From Mercenaria mercenaria (Eukaryota > Mollusca > Bivalvia > Venerida > Veneridae), in the NCBI RefSeq assembly GCF_021730395.1, contig NC_069377.1, forward strand, positions 43,354,501 to 43,418,500: a stretch of DNA of 64,000 nucleotides. Direction: 5' to 3'. A model generated the notes under the pieces. That model was not told the origin of the DNA, did no database searches, and worked only from the letters and a program-made list of their open reading frames with translations. The translations under genes were made by a program, and so were the position numbers. Shown here in pieces: positions 1 through 10,399 of this stretch. Numbering within the stretch: position 1 is the first letter of the stretch; each line of letters begins with the position of its first letter.

Positions 1-109
1 TTATCAGCATATTCTGCAAAGATTAAAAACTTTCTACACAACTGCTTAGCTTCCTGATGTAGGTAAAATGCATATATCAGTAATCGTTCTACAATGCTTG
101 TTTGTTTTT

Positions 110-308
110 TATGGAATTTCATAAACGGCAGCGTCCCGCGCACTGCACACTGTCTACTGCTTACTGTGCATATTTTATAGCGAAAACATCAAAACATTCC
201 GACTATTGTGCTGACGTCACAACAAACGACAGCGCCATGCTTACTGCCCACTGTCTACTGCGTCCTGCCTACTGCTTACTGCCCACTGCTTACTGCCTAC
301 TGCTTCTA
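110..308 (+). repeat. CTACTGC/TTACTGC minisatellite with conserved leader
   Basis: Imperfect 7-bp repeats of the form YTACTGC follow a leader reading TATGGAATTTCATAAACG. The same leader and repeat occur inverted at 4560-4665, so this is a dispersed repeat and not a locus-specific one. Small open frames across it are repeat translations, not genes. Confidence 0.75.
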
Positions 309-364
309 TATTTTTATAACTGTAGACATTTGGATGTCACAATCTGGGCACAAATTTGAAAGTT

Positions 365-787
365 ATTATTATTATTATTATACCAGATTTATATAGTACC
401 CTTTTCATGATAAACACGTTCAAAGGCGCTTTACATATAGCAAACGCAGCCACACAGAGCGCGAAATTCATCCTCTACTAGTACAGACACAGAGCGATCT
501 GACCACAGGGACAGAGTGAGATAAAGCCCCCAGAACAGATAGAGAGAAATCCTTTTTAGATACAGACTTGTTCGGCTAATTTGGCCTAGCTCTTTGCGAA
601 TAGACAGTCTGGTTCTTTATATTATACACGCGAAGCCGTCTTTCCTGGGAAGAACCAGTACAGGCCTCTAAGTTAGGTGGGAGACACTCAAGAGCATCTC
701 GGAAATTTCCAGTGCCTGGACCGGTGTTCGAACCCCGGATCTCTGGATTGACAATCAAGCGTGTTACCACTAGACCACCGGCCCACC
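365..787 (-). mobile_element. tRNA-derived SINE, about 420 bp
   Basis: Read on the minus strand, the element starts near 787 with a tRNA-like head. It has an A-box-like stretch GTGGTCTAGTGG and a B-box-like GGGGTTCGAACAC. A conserved body follows, then a tail containing AAAGCGCCTTTGAACG, and it ends at 365 in a (TAA)n microsatellite. Head, body and microsatellite tail are the normal SINE order. The RNA polymerase III boxes look usable, but the tRNA fold is poor, so this is not a tRNA gene. The head abuts the inverted repeat that starts at 788. Confidence 0.7.
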
Positions 788-1166
788 TTGCAAAACAGTG
801 TGAAACAAGCTCGTACTTTAAGAAAATACCGTCCAAGTTGAATATCACTATTACGTCAAAACTAGTGACCATCTGCCTTTGACAGTCTATAACTTTTGAA
901 TGACTCATTCAATCAATGTACTACATTGTATTTAAATAGCGATAACTACATGTACAGGATTTATTAGATTATGCAAGATCCCTGATGTAACCTACCCAGA
1001 AATTAGAACATTGTCTGCGAATGTCCTAAGTTACTTTCTTTTGCCCGTTTGCCATCATATAATTTCAAAAGAAGGAATTTCTATTAAGATATTAGGACCA
1101 TAATAGTGATATTCAACTGGGACGGTATTTTCTTAAAGTACGAGCTTGTTTCACACTGTTTTGCAA
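788..1166. repeat. Foldback element with 66-bp terminal inverted repeats
   Basis: Bases 788-852 and 1102-1166 are nearly perfect reverse complements (one clear mismatch), separated by about 250 bp of unrelated AT-rich sequence. Both arms end in TTGCAA. There is no coding capacity, so it is MITE-like. The neighbouring SINE begins exactly at its left edge, suggesting insertion at the terminus. Confidence 0.65.
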
Positions 1167-1829
1167 CTTTTTAACAACTTTTCCCGTCCAGTTTTTGAAA
1201 TTTTGTATAATTTACGATATTTCCTCAAAGATCATTCAAAGTGACACTGTAAGAAAACTGCAGAAAATTCAATTTACCAGTTATTTTGATAAAATAGCCA
1301 TAAAAGTTATATTGGTAAACAATAATTATAAAACACAAAATATATGTGTCAGTGACACTTTTTCTAGGGATTTTAATCCGATAGAAACCTAAGTTTTAAA
1401 TTTTACGCAATACATTCAAAAATAACCATGGGTCAAAAGTAAAACCTGCCTATGTTTCTTCCAAAATATGTAAACAATAGAGTAAAGGCAAAATAAAGAA
1501 CTTTTACTTTATGTAACTCTGTATTTTTAAAGATGTCTAACCCTACGTTCACTTTAAACAACCGGAAATCGCTTATTAAATGAAAATTTATATCTTTTAA
1601 GAAATAATTTATGTATAAGTCATGAGTAACATTAAAAACCAACTAGTAACAAGAGTGCCTAACTGTTACAAAATACGCCTGTCAGGGAAGTAATTCTAAA
1701 ACTAAAATGTAAGCCCACGAAGAGAAATGTCTAAGTCCACAAAAAATCCTAAACAGGTAGAGACAGATCAAAATACACCTAGAAATTGGAAGTAGCACCC
1801 ATGTTGTACCACAGAAAATTGATCTCCGT

Positions 1830-2312
1830 TTTTCCCTACGGCTAATAATAACAAGGCTAAAATGGTCAATATTGGACCATTCAAGGGCCGTAATGTGTAA
1901 GTGCCTACGGCGATTTGGATCATTATTGAACCTAAGCGAGATATAATGCTCATAAACATTGTGATTTCAAGTTTCATGACGATCAATGAAAAGTGATCGA
2001 GTTAGAGAGCGGACAAGGCTAATTTGGATAATTTTTGTCTATTCAAGGACCGTAATTCATGATTGCCTAAGGCGATTTGGCTGAATGTCAAACTTGAGCC
2101 AGATATTATGCCCATAAACATTGTGACTAAGTTTCGTGATGATCCGATCAAAATTGTTCAATTTAGAGAACGGAGATCGCTAACCTGGTCAATTTTGGAC
2201 AATTAAGGGCCATAATTCAGGACTGCCCGGGGTGATTTGACTGATTATCGAACTTGAACGAGACATTATGCAAAAAAAAACCATTGTGACCAAGTTTCAC
2301 GAGGATCTGATT
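1830..2312. repeat. Tandem array, three units of about 160 bp
   Basis: Diverged units share the words GGCGATTTGG, AACATTGTGA and GGCCGTAATTC at 157-163-bp spacing. A single related unit lies at 36270-36420. No protein coding is evident. The region from 1167 to 1829 holds nothing I recognise. Confidence 0.65.
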
Positions 2313-2319
2313 AGGTATA

Positions 2320-2412
2320 GGATAGACAACGAGTGCCGTTGTCTACGGGATATATACAACGAGCAAAGCGAGTTGTATATATCCCGTAGACAACGGCACG
2401 AGTTGTCTATCC
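2320..2412. repeat. Near-perfect palindrome, two 41-bp arms
   Basis: The arm beginning GGATAGACAACGAGTGCC is followed by its reverse complement across a 12-base centre (GAGCAAAGCGAG). The arms are almost identical, so the hairpin is either recent or kept uniform. It joins the end of the tandem array at 1830-2312. A related partial sequence with GATATATATACAAC occurs near 3932. Confidence 0.85.
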
Positions 2413-3121
2413 GACTAAGACCACGTGACATAAAAACTGCAATTATTGAAAACTGTTCCACGCGTTCTATAGAAATTAGGATTATACCCGTGTTTTTATA
2501 GTCATTGTACCGTTAGCGCTTATTTGTCAGTAGGGCATATGAAAGAATGCAGGTTAATTTGTATAAATTCAGCTTTATCCAAATACCGGATTTACTAAAA
2601 TTTGACGTTCATTAACACTTTGAGTCAATTGCAATCACAAGTGGTAAACAGTGAAATATGGAATTCCCCAAAATAATCAAAATTGAAATGCTGAACAATA
2701 AGTCTTTGTGAGGACTTGCATTTTGGCGAAACACGATGACAGATACGTTGATTAAGAAGATAGCCAGGTTCCGAAACTACAAAAAAAGCTGACAGCTAAT
2801 CGGAGGTAAACATGTTGGATAAAAAAATTACTGTTATTTGAAGTAATCTGGTACATTGTATTTTAAGTATGGACTAGTGCTTACTGGTAATATATTATCA
2901 AATTCTATTAGAAATAACTTTCAGCAATCGGTATAAAATGACAAAATAATTGTGGTTAGATTTATTTTTGTTCCTATAAGAATACTTAGGAACCAGTGCT
3001 GGTGTTTATTTATATATTTATCAGGATATAGTTGCTGCGTAGATGTTCGTAGGAATACGAACCAATATTTCTATATCGTGCCTTTCTTGTAAGAATGTAA
3101 TAGTTGTTCTACTTTCAAACA

Positions 3122-3368
3122 GGGCCCAGTTGTTCGAAACTTTAATGGGCTGTTAAACTAACCGCCTGTTAAATTTCGATTCAACATACTAGTCTTGGTG
3201 GGTGGGAAACACTAGTATGATGTTTTATGTTTACTGTAAAGATGATTTGGTGTTTATAATCCTTAACAAGTACATTTGTTTTTCCAAGTTTTCTAAACTG
3301 TCGAAATATAACTTAAAAAGTTAATCGACGATGGGCTCAATCGCCTGTTCAAGTTTCGAACAACTGGA
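3122..3368. mobile_element. MITE with terminal inverted repeats
   Basis: The left end GGCCCAGTTGTTCGAAAC is matched by the inverted right end GTTTCGAACAACTGG, about 247 bp apart, with further inverted similarity inward (GGGCTG...AACAGGCG). No open frame is present. This is the usual form of a small non-autonomous DNA transposon. Confidence 0.65.
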
Positions 3369-3639
3369 TCTAGTTGTTTGCAAATGTAAGGATCGTGCTG
3401 ACATGTCTTTTTTATAACAGTTGAACCTAAAAAGTTACAACTGTTGGAAACGTTTCAGTGAATGTGTGAATTACGTATTTACCCCGTTTATTCTAAACTA
3501 CAAATAGGCATGGGATGGGGTTTCTTGTAATTTAATTTGATTTTTACATGTATAGTTATTCCAGTCTTGTATTTCAGTCATGTGAACCCTTTTATTGATA
3601 GCCAATAGCATGGGGTCAACTGAATTTATCTCCTAGCGC

Positions 3640-3797
3640 AGGCACCTGAAATTCTATCAATAATCAAGCCAACACAAGTATGAATAAAAATGTTCCTCTA
3701 CGACGGTGAAAAACTGTGTTTTTTATCTAGAGAGGGGGTCTGTTTTATTCAGACTTGTGTTGGCTTGATTATTGATAGAATTTCAGGTTCCTGTGCT
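3640..3797. repeat. Inverted repeat with about 38-bp arms
   Basis: The arm at about 3643-3680 (core TCAATAATCAAGCCAACAC) is repeated in reverse complement at about 3752-3790, around a 70-base loop. A foldback or MITE remnant; no coding potential. Confidence 0.65.
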
Positions 3798-4194
3798 CCA
3801 AGTCAATCTTATTTTTATCCCATTTATAACTGGTGAGAATATTGCAAGGTCATTTTACTCCGGCGTTAGCCTGTATTGTTTGATTGTAAATTGACACGAA
3901 ATTCACGCGTTTTTTGCCCCAGTTTCCCCCCGATATATATACAACGCTACTGTTGTATATGAAATATAGACGGGTACAAGTCTGCTTTGCGATTGGCTAT
4001 TTACGGATTATCGTGGTCTAAAGAGCGGAAAACCTTTTAAAACGCCGCCCACCGTGGTTGTTTGAAGGGTCTTAGCCATAAGCATTGCAGAGTTATCAGC
4101 TAAAAGTCACAGTGACCTTGACCTTTGACTTCAACGTCATCTACTTTTCAAGTCCAACCTCTCTATTAGTTTGTGAGTCCTAGGCTCAAGCATT

Positions 4195-4545
4195 GCCGAG
4201 TTATAACGGCCTTTTGCTTTATGTAAAACAAGTGACCCCGGTGCAGGGCCTCTTTTCACCCAAGGGGTATAATTTGAACGATCTTGTTAGAGGACTACTA
4301 GGCAATGCTACATACCAAATATCAAAGGCTTAGGCCTTGATCTTTCAAACAAAAATATTTTTGGAAGTTTTTTCCTATATAAGTCTAAAACTTTGTACCC
4401 CCGGGGCGGGGCCTCTTTTCACCCAAGGATAATAATTTGAACACTCTTGGTATAGGACCACTAGGTAATGCTACATGCAAAACATCTAAGCTCTTGACCC
4501 TATGGTTTCAAAGAAGAAGACTTTTAAAGGTTTTCCTATATAATT
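4195..4545. repeat. Two units of a 163-bp tandem repeat
   Basis: GGCCTCTTTTCACCCAAGG recurs 163 bp apart, followed by similar text including AATGCTACAT and TTTTCCTATATAA. The stretch just before (4090-4190) carries GTGACCTTGACCTTTGAC, linking it in style to the larger arrays at 18.8 and 57.7 kb. Confidence 0.65.
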
Positions 4546-4559
4546 CTATATTTTCTATA

Positions 4560-4665
4560 AAATACACACAGTAAGCAGTAAGCAGTAGGCAGAAAGTAGG
4601 ACGCTGTAAGCAGTAGGCAGTAAGCGGTAGGCAGTAAGCAGGACGCTGTCGTTTATGGAATTCCA
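4560..4665 (-). repeat. Inverted copy of the YTACTGC minisatellite
   Basis: GCAGTAAGCAGTAGG-type repeats end with AGCGTCC-like and CGTTTATGGAATTCC, the reverse complement of the leader at 110. Same dispersed repeat family as 110-308, opposite orientation. Confidence 0.75.
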
Positions 4666-4669
4666 TAGT

Positions 4670-7600
4670 TTTTTGACCATTCTCCATCCACAGAATTTGA
4701 GAGGCAAACTGAAGATTTTTACACTGAAAACTGGTGCAGCTAAACTCTATTGTTGTATAAATTAAACTATGAATTGCAAAACCAAACAAAAGGAAAATTT
4801 TCTGTAGCTACTGCTGACAAGGGTTTATTTGCTTAACATTATGCAGTCCTACACTATATGACATAAGTAAAATGAATACACACACGCGCGCGCGCGTCCG
4901 TGCGTGGTAGGGTGAGGCGATCGTTCTAGCAAATATATTCATTCTATCGGATCTTTGTAACCGTTGGGATGTGATGCCACCTATATATATTAACAACCGC
5001 TTGTTACGTCTGCGAGAAAGTAGAAGTCGTTTGATACAATAGTCGTTCCTTATAACTTTTGTTTGGCAAAAACATTTATGTACTGCCATTTATATCGGGA
5101 ACTTTGTCGAGATCACTTTATTAAGAAATTCATACAATGTTTGATTCATGCTCATGAAATAGTAAGAGTTAGTCTTTCTCCTAAACATACTAAGGATAAA
5201 TGGGTTACCAATAATTTATTTTAAGCTTTGCAACTATTATTCAGCCAACGGCATCTGTTACAGAGATATTAGGATGAGTCGGGTAAAACATATACAATGT
5301 ACCAGTTTAGCATTGTTGATTCTCAACATTTCATACGAAGGTAAGCGGTTAGAAGTGCTCCACAGAAATAAAAGTATTACTAGCCTACTAGGCACTAAAT
5401 TTACGTTAATGAAACAGCATACATGATGAATGCATTTAGCACAGGGTTTGATACTGAATTGAAAATCATCGAAACCTTTTTTTTGAACATAGAGAAACAA
5501 TAAGCCGAGTAAGCAAAACAATCCAATTCATAGTTTATGTCTTCGTTTCTTCCTTTTGCCATTACTCCTCTCAAAGAGAATTTGGCTGCTGTTTTATTTA
5601 TTTAAATTCAACAAACAGGAAAACACGATAATAACAAAGAAACTGAAAGATGTTTTTAAGTTCGTTACCCTGACATGACCTGCCATTTTCCCATAAAATA
5701 GTTAATTTGCAAGTTATTTATGGCTTCGTTGTAATAAGAATAGAAATACCGTAGAGAAAAAAAGCAAATCTATCGTCAGCAATTTTTGTGTATTGTATGG
5801 AAATGTAAATTGTAACGGTATTTTAAGCTGCAAAATGCGGAATTTAGGAAAATTAGCAGTACTTGTAATGGCCGTCAGTTTTAATTTGTCACGCCAATAC
5901 GTGGAAAAAAACAGCAAGTACTTCTGTACATGGTGTCTTAAAAATAATTCACGAAAGAAAAGTAGTTTATGCACGCCATACATTTCAATTTGATTAAATG
6001 CCACTAACAAAGCAGAAATCAAAATTGAAAATTTAACTTTGTTAGAACAGTCACTATTTAAGGAATACTTAATCCGCCCTGCCTTTTTTTTTCATCATTG
6101 GTATTTTTACATACACAAGTGACATTTTATATCCTAGATATATACATTTTTCAGACTTGATTTTCGTGTCTACGATATTTTCGAAAAGACCGTAGATATT
6201 CTTGCTATGTTTATTCGCCGCTTTATAAAGAAGAGCATCAGTTGATAAAATGAAATTCATCTGAATATCATTGTTGGTACGTTTGGATAAATAGGAATAA
6301 ATCGCAAACTTAATTTATTATACAAAGTCTTTTCTATAAACATTAGAAGGAACATGTTTTAGCATGAACAACAATAGATTGCCCTTAAATAATACAAATT
6401 ATCAGTTGCATCCGCATGATGAGAGATGAATGTTGCAGTTTACTTTTCTAACTTGTTTGCTGTCAGTTGTAGCAAAAATAGCTTGAATGAAACAATAATG
6501 CATCTATCTATGCGAAGAAAACACTAAATGTACGTCGATAGACTTTAGAAACATTATGCAACTTAATCATTTAGGCAAACATTGTTTCTTTTGAAATGAA
6601 TAATTGATTGTGCGTGTTAAAAAACGACGTAAGAATAGTACATATTTATAATTAGGATGCAAGCATGATCAGGCATGTCCGAATTCTTACCACGTTGCAT
6701 TGGAATATATATAGAAATGATACCAGCTAAGGATTTGAAACTTATGAGTTTTGCAAATCAGAACAATAAAATTAATGCATCGTGAAATTTCAAGTTTCAA
6801 GATTTTGTTAAACAAACGTTCAATTTACATATTTATAAAAACAAGAGCAATTGTAACATATAACTAATACAACCACATTTATAGAGAACATCAAGTTCAT
6901 TTTCTTTCAAGTTCAATATACATTTACTTTTATTCTTATTCAGCCGCAGACAAGCTCACAAAAAGCCATCACAAATACTTACAATGCGCACAGGAATAAC
7001 TTATGTCATGATTGCAGGTATTCGATTCAAAGAATTTGTATAACACTGTACTGTTCATGTTTAGAGATGATTATGATTCAATCTTATTGACATTTTTCAG
7101 AAATCAAAACACTTTAAGAGTAGACGATTATATACAAGCCGTAAATCTTGTATTTTCCCATCGCATTAAGCAACGTCTGTGTGCACATCAGTTATTTATG
7201 GCACCTGAAGATTGCAAAACTCATTTTCGATAAGGTTTTTACAAGAAAACAAATGTTTGCCATCATATAGCCTGTTTTCACTTTGCATTATTTTTGTTTT
7301 GTAAACTTATTCTGTGCTTTATATCGTTTACATTTATGTTTATCTTTGTCACCGTAGCTTCGTAATACGCTGTAGTTAACTTTGACAAATATTTCATGTT
7401 CTCTGTGAATACATACAAACAAATAAGAAATTCGTTTGAGTTTAATCATATTTTATTGCTTATATATACATGTATATACAGAAACAAAACATTTACGAAA
7501 CATTGAAAAGCAAAAGGGTTGGGTCCAAGTTCTTACAACATTAGCGATCGACCCTCCCCTACAAAGAAAGTAAATGTATATTATTATTCATTCTAACACG

Positions 7601-7800
7601 ATCCGATTCATTTTTCTATTATACAAAGAAGGCAGAAAACGGTGAATTATTATACAACAAATCTCATTCTGACGTCACAATTATTACGTCATGGCGTCAA
7701 ACGGCATAGCGGCGCGCTGGAAAAGAAACCGATTGAAAACGGGCAAATATTTAATGAATGTCATCAAGGATGCACTTAAAAATCATTGATAATATGTTAG
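4670..7800. other. AT-rich stretch without recognisable genes
   Basis: Only short open frames occur here. None shows a domain, signal peptide or splice structure that I can name. A short CA/CG dinucleotide run lies near 4880-4897. An exon of an unrecognised gene cannot be excluded, for example around 7012-7233, where a short frame follows an AG. Confidence 0.5.
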
Positions 7801-7805
7801 AATCG

Positions 7806-7974
7806 AAATAATATATCTCATTTAGTGACTTGCTCTTGAATAAATCATTGTTTGTCGTTCAGATGCGTATTATTATATCACTCGGGCTGCGCCCTCGTGA
7901 TATAATTCCTTCGCATCTGAACTCCAAACAATGATTTATTCAACGACAAATCACTGGATGAGATATATTATTTC
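7806..7974. repeat. Large palindrome, arms of about 75 bp
   Basis: The sequence from 7806 (AATAATATATCTCAT...) to the centre GGGCTGCGCCC near 7887 is mirrored as its reverse complement to 7974. Arms include TGTTTGTCGTTCAGATGCG and its inverse. A few mismatches separate the arms. Foldback repeat without coding capacity. Confidence 0.8.
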
Positions 7975-8304
7975 TTAAATAATGGCATTATTTAAGCTAT
8001 TTGTAACATGCATACATATAAAGCAAAAGAAAAAAGATACAAACTTTTGCGTAAGAAACATAGTAATTTGTCAATAACTTTAACAGTTACATATACATTA
8101 CTATTGATAAGGCTTTAGGATCCAGCCAAGAAGTATCCCCACCCCCACGGTTAATGGATTGGTTTCTGCCCACATACACATTTGCGAAGTAGTGGCAGCA
8201 GAGCGTATAGATATAGTAAATAAAGTCAAGTGTTGTGAAAACGTTTCGTAGTTTTAATTAACTTTTGAACTAAGAAACCAATCGATTTGAAATTAATAAG
8301 ACTA

Positions 8305-8683
8305 GTTAAAATACTGAAAATACCAGCACCACAATTTGCTAAAATGCTGCAAATACAAGCGCCAGAGATAGCATGTCAGCGCTACAGCCTTCTGAAATGC
8401 TGTAAGTATCAGCCCGGAAATAGCTGAAACACTACAAATGTTAGCGCCAAAGAATGCCGAAATACTGCAAATATAAGCGCCGTACATTTCTGAAATGCTT
8501 CAAATATCAGGCCAGAGATCGTTAAAAATACTGCAAGCATCAGCAATGGCGGAAATGCTGCACATATCAGCAACAGAGAGTGGTGAAATACTGCAAAACT
8601 CAGTACCAGAGATGGCTGAAATACTATAAAATGTCAGCCACAGAGTGGTCAAATGCTGCAAATATCAGTACCAGAGATTGCAC
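8305..8683. repeat. Degenerate minisatellite, about 36-38-bp unit
   Basis: About ten diverged copies of a unit like CTGAAATACTGCAAATATC followed by AGCGCCAGAGATGG. The spacing is regular but the copies vary widely, so it is an old array. It is not a CRISPR-type array: the copies are contiguous, with no unique spacers. Confidence 0.7.
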
Positions 8684-9500
8684 TGGTGGCACTTCTCTTT
8701 TAAACAATACAATATTTGTTGTCATATTGTTTTAAAAATTACATGTTAACAGCAGAATGTTACGTTAATCAATGCTGGTTGTGAATAGATTATTGTTCAG
8801 CTCGATCTCTTTTCTAAAATATTTTTATATTACATGTGCTGAAACTGCACCAGCCTTATTCCAGACGGTTTTGACACAGTCTGATATTTTAATTCTATTA
8901 AAAGTTTCAGTTTGAACATCTTTTCATCTCAACTCCAAAATGAAAATAGACTTGTTGCTATTTCCTAACCTTATTGATTTGTATTATGTCCTTACTGCAT
9001 TCATCTCTTGGAATTGTTATCTGTAATTTACAAAGCTCAATCAGTTTCTTCCATTTAATTAAATTTGAATACAATCCCTGAAACGTGTTATTATTGACAC
9101 CAGTGACAGTATGGTTCCTATCTAAACGTAATTGCAACGCAAAATTCTCATTTAAAATGAATTTTGCTATCAAAATGTTTTCATGTTTGTGCAAATATTT
9201 AAGTTATAACACTGGTCCTGTCTCCTTTTATTCTGTCAGTGATTAAAAAATAATGCGAAAGACTGAAAGCAATTCAAAATTTCAAAAACTATAGTTCAAG
9301 GGCACTATACTATCCCACGGTCTTGAAGTTCATATGTAAATAATGATTTATTTCTCTTGAAAAAAAGAATTAGTTTATCTTTTACTTCCGTTCAAATTCA
9401 ATATGTCTATCTACAACTTCCATTCGTCCTGAACTATAAGCATGTTAGTTGTAGGAAAACGTAGATGTCTGTTTGAGCTTTCAAGTATGATGAAATAAAT

Positions 9501-9734
9501 GAGCCACGCCATGAGAAAACCAACATAGTGGCTTTGCGACCAGCATGGATCCAGACCAACCTGCGCATCCGCGCAGTCTGGTCAGGATCCATGCTGTTCG
9601 CTAACAGTTTCTCTAATTGCAAAGGCTTTGAAAGCGAACAGCATGGATCCTGACCAGACTGTGCGGATGCGCAGGCTGGTCTGGATCCATGCTGGTCGCA
9701 AAGCCACTATGTTGGTTTTCTCATGGTGCGGCTC
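9501..9734. mobile_element. Foldback MITE copy 1
   Basis: A 234-bp element that is almost entirely an inverted repeat. It runs from GAGCCACGCCATGAGAAAAC to a reverse-complement end GGTGCGGCTC, with arms rich in GCATGGATCCAGACC-type words. A short single-copy centre (ACAGTTTCTCTAATTGC) is the loop. AAAT lies directly outside both ends and may be a target duplication. Open frames read through the arms are by-products. Confidence 0.8.
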
Positions 9735-10161
9735 AAATGTTTATCAGTGTTTCTCCCTGATTACTTTTCCAACTGTTAAAAAACTTATACGTCGTCATTT
9801 CGTATTTGTGCTAGTTCCTACATAAACTCAATATGTGTCGTTAGAATGTATAATGGAATCATTGCACATACATCACTTGATATCTATACATCACGATTCA
9901 TCCATAGACAAATGCCGGTGGATTTTCTTTTGTTGCCATGTGACAACGCAAGTAAATATATCAATAATCAGTACTTGGAATTGTTATTTATAGATGTTAA
10001 TTCAGTCTAGAGTTGGCAATCTGCACATAAATCTTGACATGAAAATATAAACTGGGAAAACAAAGTGGAGAAAAACAACAATATATCTGTTATCGTTGGA
10101 ACATTTGTTACGATAGTGTAACGTAATTGCCACCTGTACATAATGTTGCTCAACATGAAAT

Positions 10162-10396
10162 GAGCCGTGTCATGAGAAAACCAACAAAGTGGGTATGCGA
10201 CCAGCATGGATCCAGACCAGCCTGCGCATCCGCGCAGTCTGGTCAGGATCCATGCTGTTCGCTTTCAAAGCCTATTGCAATTAGAGAAACTGTTAGCGAA
10301 CAGCATGGATCCTGACCAGACTGCGCGGATGCGCAGGCTGGTCTGGATCCATGCTGGTCGCAAAGCCACTATGTTGGTTTTCCCATGGCGCGGCTC
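10162..10396. mobile_element. Foldback MITE copy 2, loop inverted
   Basis: A 235-bp copy of the element at 9501. Its central loop is in the opposite orientation (GCAATTAGAGAAACTGT), so the copy is inserted the other way round even though the arms make both ends look alike. AAAT again flanks both ends. Confidence 0.8.
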
Positions 10397-10399
10397 AAA

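Noticed and set aside
715-787. tRNA gene with a GUC-like anticodon
   Set aside because: Continuous with a SINE body and a microsatellite tail; the cloverleaf is incomplete.
8305-8683. CRISPR-like regular repeat
   Set aside because: Units are contiguous and diverged with no unique spacers, in an animal genome; it is a minisatellite.
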